NCBI RefSeq assembly: GCF_020166345.1 | Contig: NZ_JAIUJS010000007.1 | Coordinates: 62,001 to 126,000 of the forward strand | Direction of reading: 5' to 3' | DNA length: 64,000 bases | DNA from: Winogradskyella vincentii | GTDB lineage: Bacteria > Bacteroidota > Bacteroidia > Flavobacteriales > Flavobacteriaceae | In this document: positions 17,426 to 26,580 of the stretch, in pieces | Numbering within the stretch: position 1 is the first letter of the stretch | Layout of the letters: each line of letters opens with the position of its first letter | Notes under the pieces: generated by a model | Told to the model about the DNA's origin: nothing | Seen by the model: only the letters and a program-made list of their open reading frames with translations | Databases searched by the model: none | Translations under genes and position numbers: made by a program

Positions 17426-18124
17426 ATGTCAGAAAAACCGAGTTCGTTTTCAATTAAAAATTGGTCGCAAGATGATCAACCACGTGAAAAATTAAGAGAT
17501 AAAGGGAAAACTGTATTGAGTGATGCGGAGTTATTGGCAATTTTGATTGGGTCAGGAAACAGGGAAGAAAGTGCAGTTGATCTTTGCAAGCGTATTTTAG
17601 CAAGTGTAGATAACAATTTAAATGCTCTTGGCAAGTTAACTATTAAGCAATTAATGTCCTTTAAAGGAATAGGTGAGGCAAAAGCAATAAGTATAGTTGG
17701 AGCTCTGGAGCTAGGAAGGCGACGCAGATTGGAGGATGCCATTTCTTTAGAAAAAATAACTTCTAGCAAGACAGTTTTTGAGACCATGCAACCAATTGTT
17801 GGCGAATTACCACATGAAGAATTTTGGATTCTCTACTTAAACAATTCTAACAAGATCATTAAGAAAAATCAATTGAGTAAGGGTGGAATTACAGGTACTT
17901 TAGTTGATGTGCGATTGGTGCTGAAGACTGCATTAGAGTATGGGGCAACGTCATTAATTTTGTGCCATAATCATCCTTCAGGTACATTAAAGCCCAGTCA
18001 GGCAGACAAAGACATAACACAAAAATTAAAGAAAGGAGCACAGAGTTTGGATATTAAAGTTTTAGACCATTTAATTATAACTGAACAGTCTTACTTTAGC
18101 TTTGCAGACGAAGACTTATTATAA
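17426..18124 (+). CDS. radC: RadC-family JAB/MPN domain protein
   Basis: The 232-residue product has an N-terminal helix-hairpin-helix part (SDAELLAILIGSG, then FKGIGEAKAISIVGALELG) and a C-terminal JAB1/MPN metalloprotease-like domain. The metal motif HNHPSG lies at 181-186, with S191 and D194 completing the JAMM pattern. The family is traditionally named DNA repair protein RadC, but its biochemical role is unsettled. Its stop overlaps the next ATG (TAATG at 18122-18126), so translation is coupled to the deacetylase-like gene. Confidence 0.95.
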   Translation: MSEKPSSFSIKNWSQDDQPREKLRDKGKTVLSDAELLAILIGSGNREESAVDLCKRILASVDNNLNALGKLTIKQLMSFKGIGEAKAISIVGALELGRRRRLEDAISLEKITSSKTVFETMQPIVGELPHEEFWILYLNNSNKIIKKNQLSKGGITGTLVDVRLVLKTALEYGATSLILCHNHPSGTLKPSQADKDITQKLKKGAQSLDIKVLDHLIITEQSYFSFADEDLL

Positions 18125-19419
18125 TGCTATTAGTTTACACACATAAAATTACACCACGCTTAAAATATACCTTTAAGCATATTTGCAAGCGTATATTAGG
18201 TCTAGAGGTGAAATTCACTTCCAAAGTTGAAGATTTTATAGCTCATGATAGTTTAAAAATGTCTTATACAAAACAACCATTAAGTAATGAGTTATTTGTG
18301 AGAAGCCATTCTTTACTTTTTGAACAAGGATTATCTGACTTAGATATAAACGTACAATCATGGGATAATACAAAAGGATTTTTTCTTGCTGGTGAACGTA
18401 GTGATCTACCGTATGATATTTTTGCGGCATCTTTCTATTTATTGAGCAGATATGAAGAATATCTTCCTCATGTAAAGGATGAGTATGGACGTTTTATGGC
18501 CAAAGAGAGCATCGCTTATACAAACTGGTTTTTAAATCAACCTGTTGTGGATATTTGGGCCTATAAATTAAGAGACGTACTACAGCAGAAGTTTCCAGAA
18601 TATAATTTTAATGAACGGCATTATGAGGTAAATCCAGTAATAGATGTGCCAATGGCCTATTATTTTAGACAAAAGGGATTGTTAAGGACAATTGGTGGAT
18701 CCTTAAGTGATATAGGCCGTTTTAAACTAAAACAATTATATCAAAGATATTCTGTTTTAATGGGTTTTAAGAGAGATCCTTACGACACTTTTAAATGGAT
18801 AATTACCAAACAAAAACAGTTTAAGAAAAAATTCATGGTTTTGTTTTTATTAGGAGATTATTCTACCTATGATAAAAACATAAACACAAACAAAAAGGAA
18901 TTTATTTCACTAATTAAATCTGTAGCGGACTATTGTGATGTGGGTATTAAAGCCTCTTATTTTGCTCTAGATGATCTTACAATACTAAAAAAGGAAAAGC
19001 TAAAAATAGAAGTTATTACTAATAGAGTTTTAGAAGCGGTAAGAAATTCGTTTTCTAAATTAAACCTACCAACGTCTTATAGAAATTTTGTTGAGCTCGA
19101 AATTCATCAAGATTATTCAATGGGTTATGTAGATACTTTGGGTTTTAGGGCTGGTACTTGTACGCCGTTTCAATTTTATGATTTAGATTACGAAGTACAA
19201 ACACCATTACAAATTAATCCATATCACTGCATGGATTTTGCACTTCTAAAATATCAATCACAATTAGATAAAACAGAACATCTTCAAAAACTTATAGATG
19301 AAATAAAAGCCGTAAATGGTACCTTTACACCAATATTTCATAATTACACTTTTAGTGATTCTGAACGGTGGGAAGGGTTTAGATCATTATTCAATTTAAT
19401 ACTAGAATCAGCTGAATGA
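18124..19419 (+). CDS. Polysaccharide deacetylase-like family protein
   Basis: The 431-residue protein matches Bacteroidota proteins annotated as polysaccharide deacetylase family, with an N-terminal domain I associate with DUF7033. Visible parts are the conserved block DLPYDIFAASFYLLSRYEEY (near residue 100), YEVNPVIDVPMAYYFRQKG (around 175), FLLGDYSTYD (about 240), and the C-terminal LEIHQDYSMGY and HNYTFSDSERWEGF. The classic NodB zinc motif is replaced by less obvious His and Asp residues, so enzyme activity is not assured. No signal peptide is seen. It overlaps radC and the following HAD gene by 1 and 4 bases, so the three form a tight operon. Confidence 0.75.
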   Translation: MLLVYTHKITPRLKYTFKHICKRILGLEVKFTSKVEDFIAHDSLKMSYTKQPLSNELFVRSHSLLFEQGLSDLDINVQSWDNTKGFFLAGERSDLPYDIFAASFYLLSRYEEYLPHVKDEYGRFMAKESIAYTNWFLNQPVVDIWAYKLRDVLQQKFPEYNFNERHYEVNPVIDVPMAYYFRQKGLLRTIGGSLSDIGRFKLKQLYQRYSVLMGFKRDPYDTFKWIITKQKQFKKKFMVLFLLGDYSTYDKNINTNKKEFISLIKSVADYCDVGIKASYFALDDLTILKKEKLKIEVITNRVLEAVRNSFSKLNLPTSYRNFVELEIHQDYSMGYVDTLGFRAGTCTPFQFYDLDYEVQTPLQINPYHCMDFALLKYQSQLDKTEHLQKLIDEIKAVNGTFTPIFHNYTFSDSERWEGFRSLFNLILESAE

Positions 19420-20102
19420 ACAACGGAATAAAACATGTCTTCTTTGATTTAGATCATACTCTTTGGGATTTTGATAAAAATTCTGGTCTAACGTTTAAAA
19501 AAATATTTGAACTCAACAATATAAATATTGAATTGGGTACTTTTTTGGAAGTTTATGAACCTATCAACCTCAAATATTGGAAATTGTACAGAGAGGAACG
19601 TGTCAGTAAACCTGATTTGCGCTATGGGAGATTAAAGGAAGCTTTTGATACTGTAGGAGTTTCGGTTAACGATGATATGATTAACCATCTGTCTGTGGCA
19701 TATATAGACTACTTGACGACATTTAATCATTTATTTGAAGGAACTATTGAGGTACTTGAATATTTGCAATATAAATATCATTTGCACATTATAACAAATG
19801 GGTTTGAAGAGGCCCAGGAAAGGAAGATGCAAAATTCAAAAATAAGATCATACTTTAAAACTGTAACGAACTCTGAGATGGTTGGTGTAAAGAAGCCAAA
19901 TCCAAAAATATTCAATTTTGCTCTAAATAGTGCTGAAGCTAACCCTAATGAAAGTATGATGATTGGTGATAGTTTAGAGGCTGATATAGAGGGTGCTCAA
20001 AAGGTTGGAATGCGAACTATTCATTTTGACTACAAGGACAGACATAATGGTGATGACCAGGTTAGAGTAACACAGTTAAAGGCATTAATTAATCATTTGT
20101 AA
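19416..20102 (+). CDS. yjjG: YjjG-family HAD pyrimidine nucleotidase
   Basis: This 228-residue HAD hydrolase has motif I FFDLDHTLWDF (nucleophile D11, D13), motif II with the Thr/Asn of IITNG near 120, a Lys in KKPNPKIF (about 160), and motif IV MIGDSLEADIEGA. The length and the DHTLWDFD start are typical of the YjjG 5'-nucleotidases that clear non-canonical pyrimidine nucleotides. The ATG overlaps the preceding stop (ATGA). Confidence 0.9.
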   Translation: MNNGIKHVFFDLDHTLWDFDKNSGLTFKKIFELNNINIELGTFLEVYEPINLKYWKLYREERVSKPDLRYGRLKEAFDTVGVSVNDDMINHLSVAYIDYLTTFNHLFEGTIEVLEYLQYKYHLHIITNGFEEAQERKMQNSKIRSYFKTVTNSEMVGVKKPNPKIFNFALNSAEANPNESMMIGDSLEADIEGAQKVGMRTIHFDYKDRHNGDDQVRVTQLKALINHL

Positions 20103-20125
20103 TATGAATAAATGGCTTTAATACC

Positions 20126-20133
20126 TATTTTTG
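20126..20133 (+). promoter_or_regulatory. Candidate -7 element
   Basis: TATTTTTG is an exact TAnnTTTG match 37 bases before the ATG at 20171. This implies a separate transcript from the yjjG operon. Confidence 0.45.
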
Positions 20134-20170
20134 TTTAAAATCTTATAAGATTAAATACATTATAACTTCA

Positions 20171-21019
20171 ATGAAAAAAATATTCTCCCTACTCTTAATA
20201 TGCTGTTTTGGATTGCTTAAAGTTAATTCGCAAACAGAAGTTAATTCATATAAGTATATAATTGTACCACTTCAGTATAAGTTTTTAAAAGGTGAAAATA
20301 AATACCGCCTAAATACTTTGACTAAGCAATTGTTCTTAAAGAGTGGTTATGAGGTGTATTACGATAAGCAGTTATTTCCAGCCGATTTGTTTGAAGACAG
20401 ATGTTTGGCAATGTATGCAGATGTGAACGAGATTGATCGTGGATTCAGAATAACTAATTTAGAGATTGAATTGCGTGACTGTAAAGGAGAATTAATTTTA
20501 AAATCTGACTTAGGTAGGTCAGGCATCAATAATCATGAGAAGAGATTTACAACTGCATTAAGAAATGCTTATGATACTTTTAGTGATAGGCTTTTCTATC
20601 AAGAGACAGCGAAATCAACTAGTACTGAAGAAAAAGTTGTGGATAATAAAACTAGTGATAAACCATTAGTAAAATCAGCTGTCGCACTAGAAGTCTCTAC
20701 AAATTCAAATAAGGTTGTAGAAACCAAAGACACAACTGAAAAGGAAGCCGAGAAGACTACTGAAGTAACAGCTGTTGAGAAGGAAACCGTTGAAGAAGCA
20801 AGTGGTAATGAAATTTTGTATGCACAAGAAGTTGATAATGGATATCAATTGGTTAATTCAGAACCAAAAGTTGTGATGGTTCTTTTAAAGACTGGATTGG
20901 ATGATGTTTTTAATGTAAAAGGAAACGATGCGATTGTATTCAAGAAAAATGGTGTTTGGATGTATTCCGAAAATAAAGAGAATGGGGTGAAACTAAAACC
21001 TTTAAACATTAAGTTTTAA
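20171..21019 (+). CDS. Secreted hypothetical protein with Glu/Thr-rich linker
   Basis: The 282-residue product has a Sec signal peptide cleaved near residue 20 (KVNSQ). An N-terminal globular part (about 25-140, YIIVPLQYKFLKGENKYRLN) is followed by a low-complexity linker rich in Glu, Thr, Lys and Val (about 155-215) and a small C-terminal domain (about 220-282). I recognise no family. It converges on rarA and overlaps its 3' end by 4 bases. Confidence 0.8.
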   Translation: MKKIFSLLLICCFGLLKVNSQTEVNSYKYIIVPLQYKFLKGENKYRLNTLTKQLFLKSGYEVYYDKQLFPADLFEDRCLAMYADVNEIDRGFRITNLEIELRDCKGELILKSDLGRSGINNHEKRFTTALRNAYDTFSDRLFYQETAKSTSTEEKVVDNKTSDKPLVKSAVALEVSTNSNKVVETKDTTEKEAEKTTEVTAVEKETVEEASGNEILYAQEVDNGYQLVNSEPKVVMVLLKTGLDDVFNVKGNDAIVFKKNGVWMYSENKENGVKLKPLNIKF

Positions 21020-22293
21020 TATCCATATTTTTTATTCCACAAACCTCTAAGGTATTTCCGTTGAGCTTCTTCTCTTGCATTATTGCCTGGATTATAAAGC
21101 TTTGTGTTTTTAATTTCCTCTGGTAAGAATTCGTGTTCAGCAAAATTATTCTCGTAATTATGGGCATATTTGTATTCGTCCCCATAACCTAATTCTTTCA
21201 TTAATTTTGTTGGTGCGTTTCTAATAGATAGTGGTATTGGTAAATCACCAGTTTCTTTAACAATTTGTTGTGCCTTATTTATAGCGTCATAAGCGGCATT
21301 GCTTTTCGGTGAGCTTGCCAAATAAGTAGCACACTGGCTCAAAATAATTCGTGATTCAGGATTCCCAATTACAGAAACGGCTTGAAATGTGTTATTGGCT
21401 ATTACCAAAGCCGTTGGATTTGCATTTCCAATATCTTCACTTGCCAAGATGAGTAATCGTCTCGCTATAAATTTAACGTCTTCACCACCTTCTATCATGC
21501 GTGCCAAATAATAGACTGCAGCGTTAGGGTCGCTGCCTCTTATAGATTTAATAAATGCCGAAATAATATCATAATGTTGGTCACCCGCTTTGTCATACCT
21601 AACAGCCTTGTTCTGAACTTGCTTCATTACCAATTCATTAGTAATGGTAATTGTGTCCTCATTAATAGATGTAACAATGAGTTCGAATATGTTTAGTAAT
21701 TTTCTAGCATCACCACCTGAAAGTCTCAATAAAGCTTCAGTTTCTTTTAATTCAATATTTAGTTTAGATAATACTTCGTCTTTTTCAATAGCTCGCTTAA
21801 TTAAGGCTTCCAAATCTGATTTATTGAACGCATTAAGTGTATAAACTTGACAACGAGATAACAAGGCAGAAATAACTTCAAAACTCGGATTTTCAGTAGT
21901 TGCTCCTATTAAAGTCACCCAACCTTTTTCAACAGCTTCTAATAAAGAATCTTGTTGAGATTTACTAAACCTATGAATTTCATCAATAAATAGGATGGGG
22001 TTTTTTGCAGTAAATAGACCACCGCTTTTTTTTGCTTTATCTATAACTTCTCTAATATCTTTTACACCAGAATTTATAGCACTGAGCTTAAAAAAAGGAC
22101 GTTCAGATTCATTGGCGATTATGTTTGCCAATGTGGTTTTACCTATTCCTGGTGGTCCCCAAAGTATTAAAGAAGGAATTACTCCACTTTTAATTTGCTG
22201 ATACAACATGCCATCTTTACCCACTAAGTGTTGTTGACTTAGATAGTCATTTAGTGTCTTTGGTCGCAGTCGTTCCGCAAGAGGTGTATTCAT
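21016..22293 (-). CDS. rarA: Replication-associated recombination protein A (RarA/MgsA)
   Basis: This 425-residue AAA+ ATPase has the start LAERLRPKTLNDYLSQQHLVG, Walker A GPPGIGKTT (46-54), Walker B FIDEIHRF (D104-E105), sensor ATTENPSF and the arginine-finger stretch ALLSRCQVY. The C-terminal MgsA tetramerisation part contains IRGSDPNAAVYYLARM and ASEDIGNA. The family acts at stalled replication forks together with RecA and SSB. It stands alone on the minus strand. Confidence 0.96.
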   Translation of the reverse strand: MNTPLAERLRPKTLNDYLSQQHLVGKDGMLYQQIKSGVIPSLILWGPPGIGKTTLANIIANESERPFFKLSAINSGVKDIREVIDKAKKSGGLFTAKNPILFIDEIHRFSKSQQDSLLEAVEKGWVTLIGATTENPSFEVISALLSRCQVYTLNAFNKSDLEALIKRAIEKDEVLSKLNIELKETEALLRLSGGDARKLLNIFELIVTSINEDTITITNELVMKQVQNKAVRYDKAGDQHYDIISAFIKSIRGSDPNAAVYYLARMIEGGEDVKFIARRLLILASEDIGNANPTALVIANNTFQAVSVIGNPESRIILSQCATYLASSPKSNAAYDAINKAQQIVKETGDLPIPLSIRNAPTKLMKELGYGDEYKYAHNYENNFAEHEFLPEEIKNTKLYNPGNNAREEAQRKYLRGLWNKKYGY

Positions 22294-22380
22294 ACCTTAA
22301 AAGTACAAAATGACATTGAAAAGGACATGGTGATAAACATATGAGTTATGACAATATTTCATGATAGTGAAATTTGGTTT

Positions 22381-22388
22381 TAAATTTG
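22381..22388 (+). promoter_or_regulatory. Candidate -7 element for the rhomboid gene
   Basis: TAAATTTG is an exact TAnnTTTG match 22 bases before the ATG at 22411. No -33 TTG lies at the usual spacing. Confidence 0.45.
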
Positions 22389-22410
22389 GTGTACTGATAA
22401 TAAACCATAC

Positions 22411-23154
22411 ATGGCAAAAGACCAACAATTTAAATATTCTACAGGTGTAATTTTATACCCCTTAGTTATGCTATTTGCTGTTTGGTTGGTTTTTTGGTAT
22501 CAGGTAAGAATAGATCATAGTATTAAATCCTTTGGTATAAGACCACAAAAAGTTGAAGGGCTAATGGGCATTTTTACTAGTCCATTTCTACACGGAGACA
22601 TTAATCATTTATATAATAATTCAATACCACTGTTTGTATTGTCCTTAGCACTATTTTATTTCTATAAAAAAATTGCATGGAAAGTTATAGTATATGGTAT
22701 TTTACTCTCTGGGCTTTTGACATGGACTATTGCTAAATCTGGTAATCATATAGGTGCTAGTGGTTTAATTTATGTCTTGGTAAGCTTTATATTTTTTAAG
22801 GGTATTTTCGCAAAACATTACAGGTTAATTGCTCTGTCCCTAATGGTTGTGTTTTTATATGGAAGTTTAATCTGGTATGTGTTTCCGGTAAAAGCTGGTA
22901 TGTCTTGGCAAGGGCATTTAGGAGGTTTAATATCAGGATTTATTTTTGCTTTAATCTTTAGAAAGCAAATTGCTAAACCTGAGCGCTATAAATGGGAAGA
23001 TCCCGATTATGATGAAGAGAATGATCCATTTATGAAGCATTTTGATGAGAATGGAAATTTCATCGAATTAGAACCTGAAGTTGATCAAAATTCTAATTTA
23101 GAATCTAATGAAGGTGTTGAAATAAGGTATGACTATAAAGAAAATAAAGACTAA
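22411..23154 (+). CDS. Rhomboid family intramembrane serine protease
   Basis: The 247-residue protein has six or so membrane segments between residues 11 and 180. The rhomboid catalytic dyad is S117 in HIGASGLIY and H169 in WQGHLGGLISG. The loop H-G-D-I-N-H-L-Y-N-N (61-70) supplies the conserved HxxxN pattern. A charged cytosolic tail of about 65 residues follows. The family cleaves membrane-protein substrates within the bilayer; the substrate is unknown. The 3' end overlaps the convergent rlmB gene by 4 bases. Confidence 0.93.
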   Translation: MAKDQQFKYSTGVILYPLVMLFAVWLVFWYQVRIDHSIKSFGIRPQKVEGLMGIFTSPFLHGDINHLYNNSIPLFVLSLALFYFYKKIAWKVIVYGILLSGLLTWTIAKSGNHIGASGLIYVLVSFIFFKGIFAKHYRLIALSLMVVFLYGSLIWYVFPVKAGMSWQGHLGGLISGFIFALIFRKQIAKPERYKWEDPDYDEENDPFMKHFDENGNFIELEPEVDQNSNLESNEGVEIRYDYKENKD

Positions 23155-23885
23155 CTACGCTGTCTTACTGCTTCATATAAAAATGCACCACACGCTACAG
23201 AGACATTAAGTGATTCAATCTCTCCTAGTATTGGTAATTTTGCCTTGGTATCTACCGCTTTTAGAACAGAAGGATTTATTCCTCTACCTTCAGACCCCAT
23301 AATTATTGCACATGGATCTTTAAATGAAATGTCATAGAGCAAATCGTCTGCTTTTTCAGTGGCTGCAATTACTTTTATACCAGATGATTGTAAATGATAA
23401 ACTGCATCTTTAATATGATCTACTTTGCAAATAGGTATTTTAAAAATAGCACCAGCACTAGTTTTAATTGTATCGCCATTTATTGGAGCACCACCTTTTT
23501 TTTGGATTATAATACCTGAAACTCCAGTACATTCTGCCGTACGGACAATTGCACCAAAATTTCTAACATCACTCAGTTGGTCTAATAGTAAAAATAAAGG
23601 GGTCTTACCAGATTCGATTACATTTAATACCAAGTCATCAATATCATGAAATTCTATTGGAGAAATTTGTGCAATTGCACCTTGGTGATTTCCCCTAGAC
23701 AAACGATTTAGTTTTTCTACAGGTACATATGAGGAGCTAATACCTTCTGATCTTAATAAGTATTCTAACTCTTGGAACAACTCGCCTCTAGTACCTTTTT
23801 GAAGAAAAACCTTATCAATGTTTTTACCTGATTTTATGGCTTCAATAATTGCTCTTATACCAAATATGGTTGTTTCATTTTTCAT
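23151..23885 (-). CDS. rlmB: 23S rRNA 2'-O-methyltransferase, TrmH/SpoU family (RlmB-like)
   Basis: The 244-residue SpoU methyltransferase has an N-terminal substrate-binding part (IFGIRAIIEAIKSGKNIDKV) and the knotted SAM-binding motifs: LLLDQLSDVRNFGAIVRTAE, IIMGSEGRGI near 195, and SLNVSVACGAFLYEA at the end. The length and layout match RlmB, which methylates G2251 of 23S rRNA. A -7-like TACCTTTA lies just upstream of the start on the minus strand. It is codirectional with the M14 gene, 58 bases apart. Confidence 0.92.
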   Translation of the reverse strand: MKNETTIFGIRAIIEAIKSGKNIDKVFLQKGTRGELFQELEYLLRSEGISSSYVPVEKLNRLSRGNHQGAIAQISPIEFHDIDDLVLNVIESGKTPLFLLLDQLSDVRNFGAIVRTAECTGVSGIIIQKKGGAPINGDTIKTSAGAIFKIPICKVDHIKDAVYHLQSSGIKVIAATEKADDLLYDISFKDPCAIIMGSEGRGINPSVLKAVDTKAKLPILGEIESLNVSVACGAFLYEAVRQRS

Positions 23886-23943
23886 GCGGTAAAGGTAAGT
23901 AAAGCTATTTGTTATTGTGAATTCATTGAAATAAAATAATATC

Positions 23944-25170
23944 CTAATTTTTAGTGTCCAATAATAGTTCCATCATTTGTGTCGCGGCTATATTCCCAAT
24001 TAATTCTATATTTTCTTTAGGAGTTTTGTCGCCAATTTCAAAAGTTATGCCTACAGCATTGTGTGCCTTTAAGAACCAACCTTTAGATACGGGTTTTAAT
24101 GAATTACCAGAGGCTTCTTTTACTTTATAATTAGGGTAATTAGCTTCAATACCTTCAAACCATTCACTTACAAAATTCGGTAATGTTGTACTAGCACGCT
24201 CTTTATTTGTATAAAAAACGTCATACCATGTTGAATGAAAATCTAAGCCTATTATTACTCTTGAATGATTTTTTTTAACGTATTTATTAATATACTTTAC
24301 AGTTTGTTTAATTTCTTTTTGATTGTACCTTGACCAGTCCCTATTTGTGTCTACTCCATTGGCATTGTGTCTCCAGTGACCTTTTTCAACACCGTCAGGA
24401 TTTAATATTGGGAAGGCAAGGATTTGATATTTGTCAAAAAATTGTTTTGAAAGATTGTTTTCCTTAATTAATGAATTGATAAAATGCTGAAATGCGTAGT
24501 AACCAGTAACTTCAGGTGGATGCTGACGCGTTAATAATACAATTACGTCCTTATTTTTTGTTCCACCATTGTTTAATTTTAGTATCGGTAATTTTCTTTT
24601 CTCTGAGGATTCTCCATAGTAGTCAAAATGAACTAGATTTGAGTTTTTTTCGTCCAAAGTTTTACTCCAACTAATTACGCTATTGTAGTCTTCGATTTGC
24701 TGCGCAGCAACAATTTGAGGTGAATTATTTAGGCTTAATTTTATTGAGGTCTTGTTATTTTGTTCAATGATATTTAGTGAGTCTAAAATAGTCCAAGAAT
24801 TATTCTTATAAATCTTAGGGATATACCTATGATTGTATTCTTCGGGATAGTCAAAATTAACATAATAGGTCTTGGGTGATTTAGACCAAATTTTAAAAGC
24901 GTAATAGGCGCTATTATTGATAGGTTCATTCTCAGGATTAATAACTACTCTTACTGTAGAATCATTAATTTTTTCAAAGTCATTAATTCTAGCTCCACTG
25001 AATTCATTACTTACAAATACCTCTTGATCTTCTGAATAAAAGGTTTGTTTCTTTTGTTCATTAATAAGTTTGTCCGTTGTGTCAATATAATTTTCAAAAC
25101 TTACATGTTTCGTGTTTCCACAGCTATAAATAATCAGGAAACTAAATAATAGTTGAAATGGTCTTTTCAT
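23944..25170 (-). CDS. Lipoprotein M14 zinc carboxypeptidase
   Basis: The 408-residue product has a lipoprotein signal with lipobox IYSC (C17). The peptidase M14 zinc triad is H217 and E220 (RQHPPEVTGY) plus H312 (LDFHSTWYD). The catalytic glutamate is E378 in GITFEIGD, and NANGVDTNRDW supplies the substrate-binding Asn-Arg. An N-terminal beta domain of about 150 residues precedes the catalytic part. It lies directly downstream of the SusC/SusD pair, but a hairpin terminator stands between them. Trimming peptides at the cell surface for that transporter is a fair inference, not proven. Confidence 0.9.
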   Translation of the reverse strand: MKRPFQLLFSFLIIYSCGNTKHVSFENYIDTTDKLINEQKKQTFYSEDQEVFVSNEFSGARINDFEKINDSTVRVVINPENEPINNSAYYAFKIWSKSPKTYYVNFDYPEEYNHRYIPKIYKNNSWTILDSLNIIEQNNKTSIKLSLNNSPQIVAAQQIEDYNSVISWSKTLDEKNSNLVHFDYYGESSEKRKLPILKLNNGGTKNKDVIVLLTRQHPPEVTGYYAFQHFINSLIKENNLSKQFFDKYQILAFPILNPDGVEKGHWRHNANGVDTNRDWSRYNQKEIKQTVKYINKYVKKNHSRVIIGLDFHSTWYDVFYTNKERASTTLPNFVSEWFEGIEANYPNYKVKEASGNSLKPVSKGWFLKAHNAVGITFEIGDKTPKENIELIGNIAATQMMELLLDTKN

Positions 25171-25182
25171 ATTATTGGTATT

Positions 25183-25212
25183 AAAAAGGCCACTTAGAAA
25201 AGCGGCCTTTTA
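25183..25212 (-). terminator. Intrinsic terminator after susD-like gene
   Basis: AAAAGGCC (25184-25191) pairs with GGCCTTTT (25204-25211). Read on the minus strand, the hairpin ends in a T-run. It separates the SusC/SusD transcript from the M14 gene. Confidence 0.75.
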
Positions 25213-25242
25213 TCAATTTTAAGAAACTAACTTGTTATATGA

Positions 25243-26559
25243 TTAATTAATTGGAGTTGGGTCAAATAACGTCGGTAGAGGAGAAGGAATATTAGGATTC
25301 GCATCTACTTCTATCTGAGGATAAATAAACCTTTGCGGAATTGTAGCACCAGTTTTTGGTGGTACATTAAGCATATTACCTGTTCTTCTAATATCATGGA
25401 ATGGTTGTAATTCACCAATTAAAGTGATATACTTCTCTTCAACTATCTCCATCAACAATGCGTTACTACCAGATGCGGATGTTGTTGCAGGGAAGCTACT
25501 ACCATATTCAGTTGCTAAAAATGCTCTTACTTCATTAAATGCTGTAACGTCTCCTGCATCGTTAGTACGATTTGCAGCCTCAGCTTCAATTAATTTAACC
25601 TCTTCATAAGAGATGATGTTCATAGGTGCAGTTTCTGCAAAAACACCATCATTAGTAACATTAGGAGCATGTCCTGTTCCATCACTATAAGCAGTGAAAT
25701 AAAAATCGAAACGTTCTGCATCACCTGGTGTTGCAATCGTTCTAGCTACAGTACCATCTAAAAGGTTTTTTAAGTGAGAATCAGTTGCACCCAAATATCC
25801 GTCACGCTCATCAACCATAAATTGGTAATATAAATTTTCCGAATTTAAAGCAGTTGTATGTTGCGTAATTAGACTTTTTTCTGGAGTATCAATTCCATTT
25901 CTAGCACTAATCAAGGCATTTGGATAATCCTTAGCAATCAGATAGTATCTCGCTTTCAATGAGTGAGCTATTTCAGCCCAAGTTGCAGCACTAGATAATC
26001 TATTACCAGCATAAGTAGATGCAGATAAATCACCTACATTAGTTATCGCCTGATCTAAAATTGTCTGAATTCCAGATAACACGCTAGCTTGGCTATCATA
26101 CTCTGGAGTCGGGAACTCATCAATATTATTAGCTTGTGAGAACGGAATGTCTCCAAAAAGAGCAGCCATTTCACCAAAAATTGCAGCCTCACAAATTTGT
26201 GCGATTCCAGCTAACTGCAGGTTACCTGATTCTAAAGCTAAATCTCTAGTTAATTGTGCTTGTTCGATTCCACGTACATACGCATCTTCCCAAGTATCAT
26301 CATAATCCGCAGCAGTTGTTGAATATTGATTTACTGTTACATATTGACGATCCTCACCAGTAAAGTGGTTCATAAATATTCCTGCATATCTTGCACTGTT
26401 ACTAGTGGCAAGTTGCATCCAACCTAACTGTGCTTGACCAATAATTAATTCTGGTGGCGCAGTCGTAAATTCATTAGGATCTGTGTTGATATCTTCAGTG
26501 TATGACTCACACGAAGCAACAAACAGAATAAGTATAAATAATTTTGAAATTGTTTTCAT
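25243..26559 (-). CDS. SusD/RagB-like outer-membrane lipoprotein
   Basis: The 438-residue lipoprotein has lipobox VASC (C17) and the mature start ESYTEDINTDPNEFTTAPPELI, typical of the SusD-like_2 group. Helical TPR-like segments follow (AQICEAAIFGEMAALFGDIPFSQA; WAEIAHSLKARYYL). The C-terminal LIEAEAANRTNDAGDVTAFNEVR and the end block ITLIGELQPFHDIRRTG are standard for the family. SusD proteins form the lid of a SusC channel and bind the nutrient. The partner gene is 21 bases upstream. Confidence 0.94.
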   Translation of the reverse strand: MKTISKLFILILFVASCESYTEDINTDPNEFTTAPPELIIGQAQLGWMQLATSNSARYAGIFMNHFTGEDRQYVTVNQYSTTAADYDDTWEDAYVRGIEQAQLTRDLALESGNLQLAGIAQICEAAIFGEMAALFGDIPFSQANNIDEFPTPEYDSQASVLSGIQTILDQAITNVGDLSASTYAGNRLSSAATWAEIAHSLKARYYLIAKDYPNALISARNGIDTPEKSLITQHTTALNSENLYYQFMVDERDGYLGATDSHLKNLLDGTVARTIATPGDAERFDFYFTAYSDGTGHAPNVTNDGVFAETAPMNIISYEEVKLIEAEAANRTNDAGDVTAFNEVRAFLATEYGSSFPATTSASGSNALLMEIVEEKYITLIGELQPFHDIRRTGNMLNVPPKTGATIPQRFIYPQIEVDANPNIPSPLPTLFDPTPIN

Positions 26560-26580
26560 TTTGTCTTTTTTTTGAGTCTA

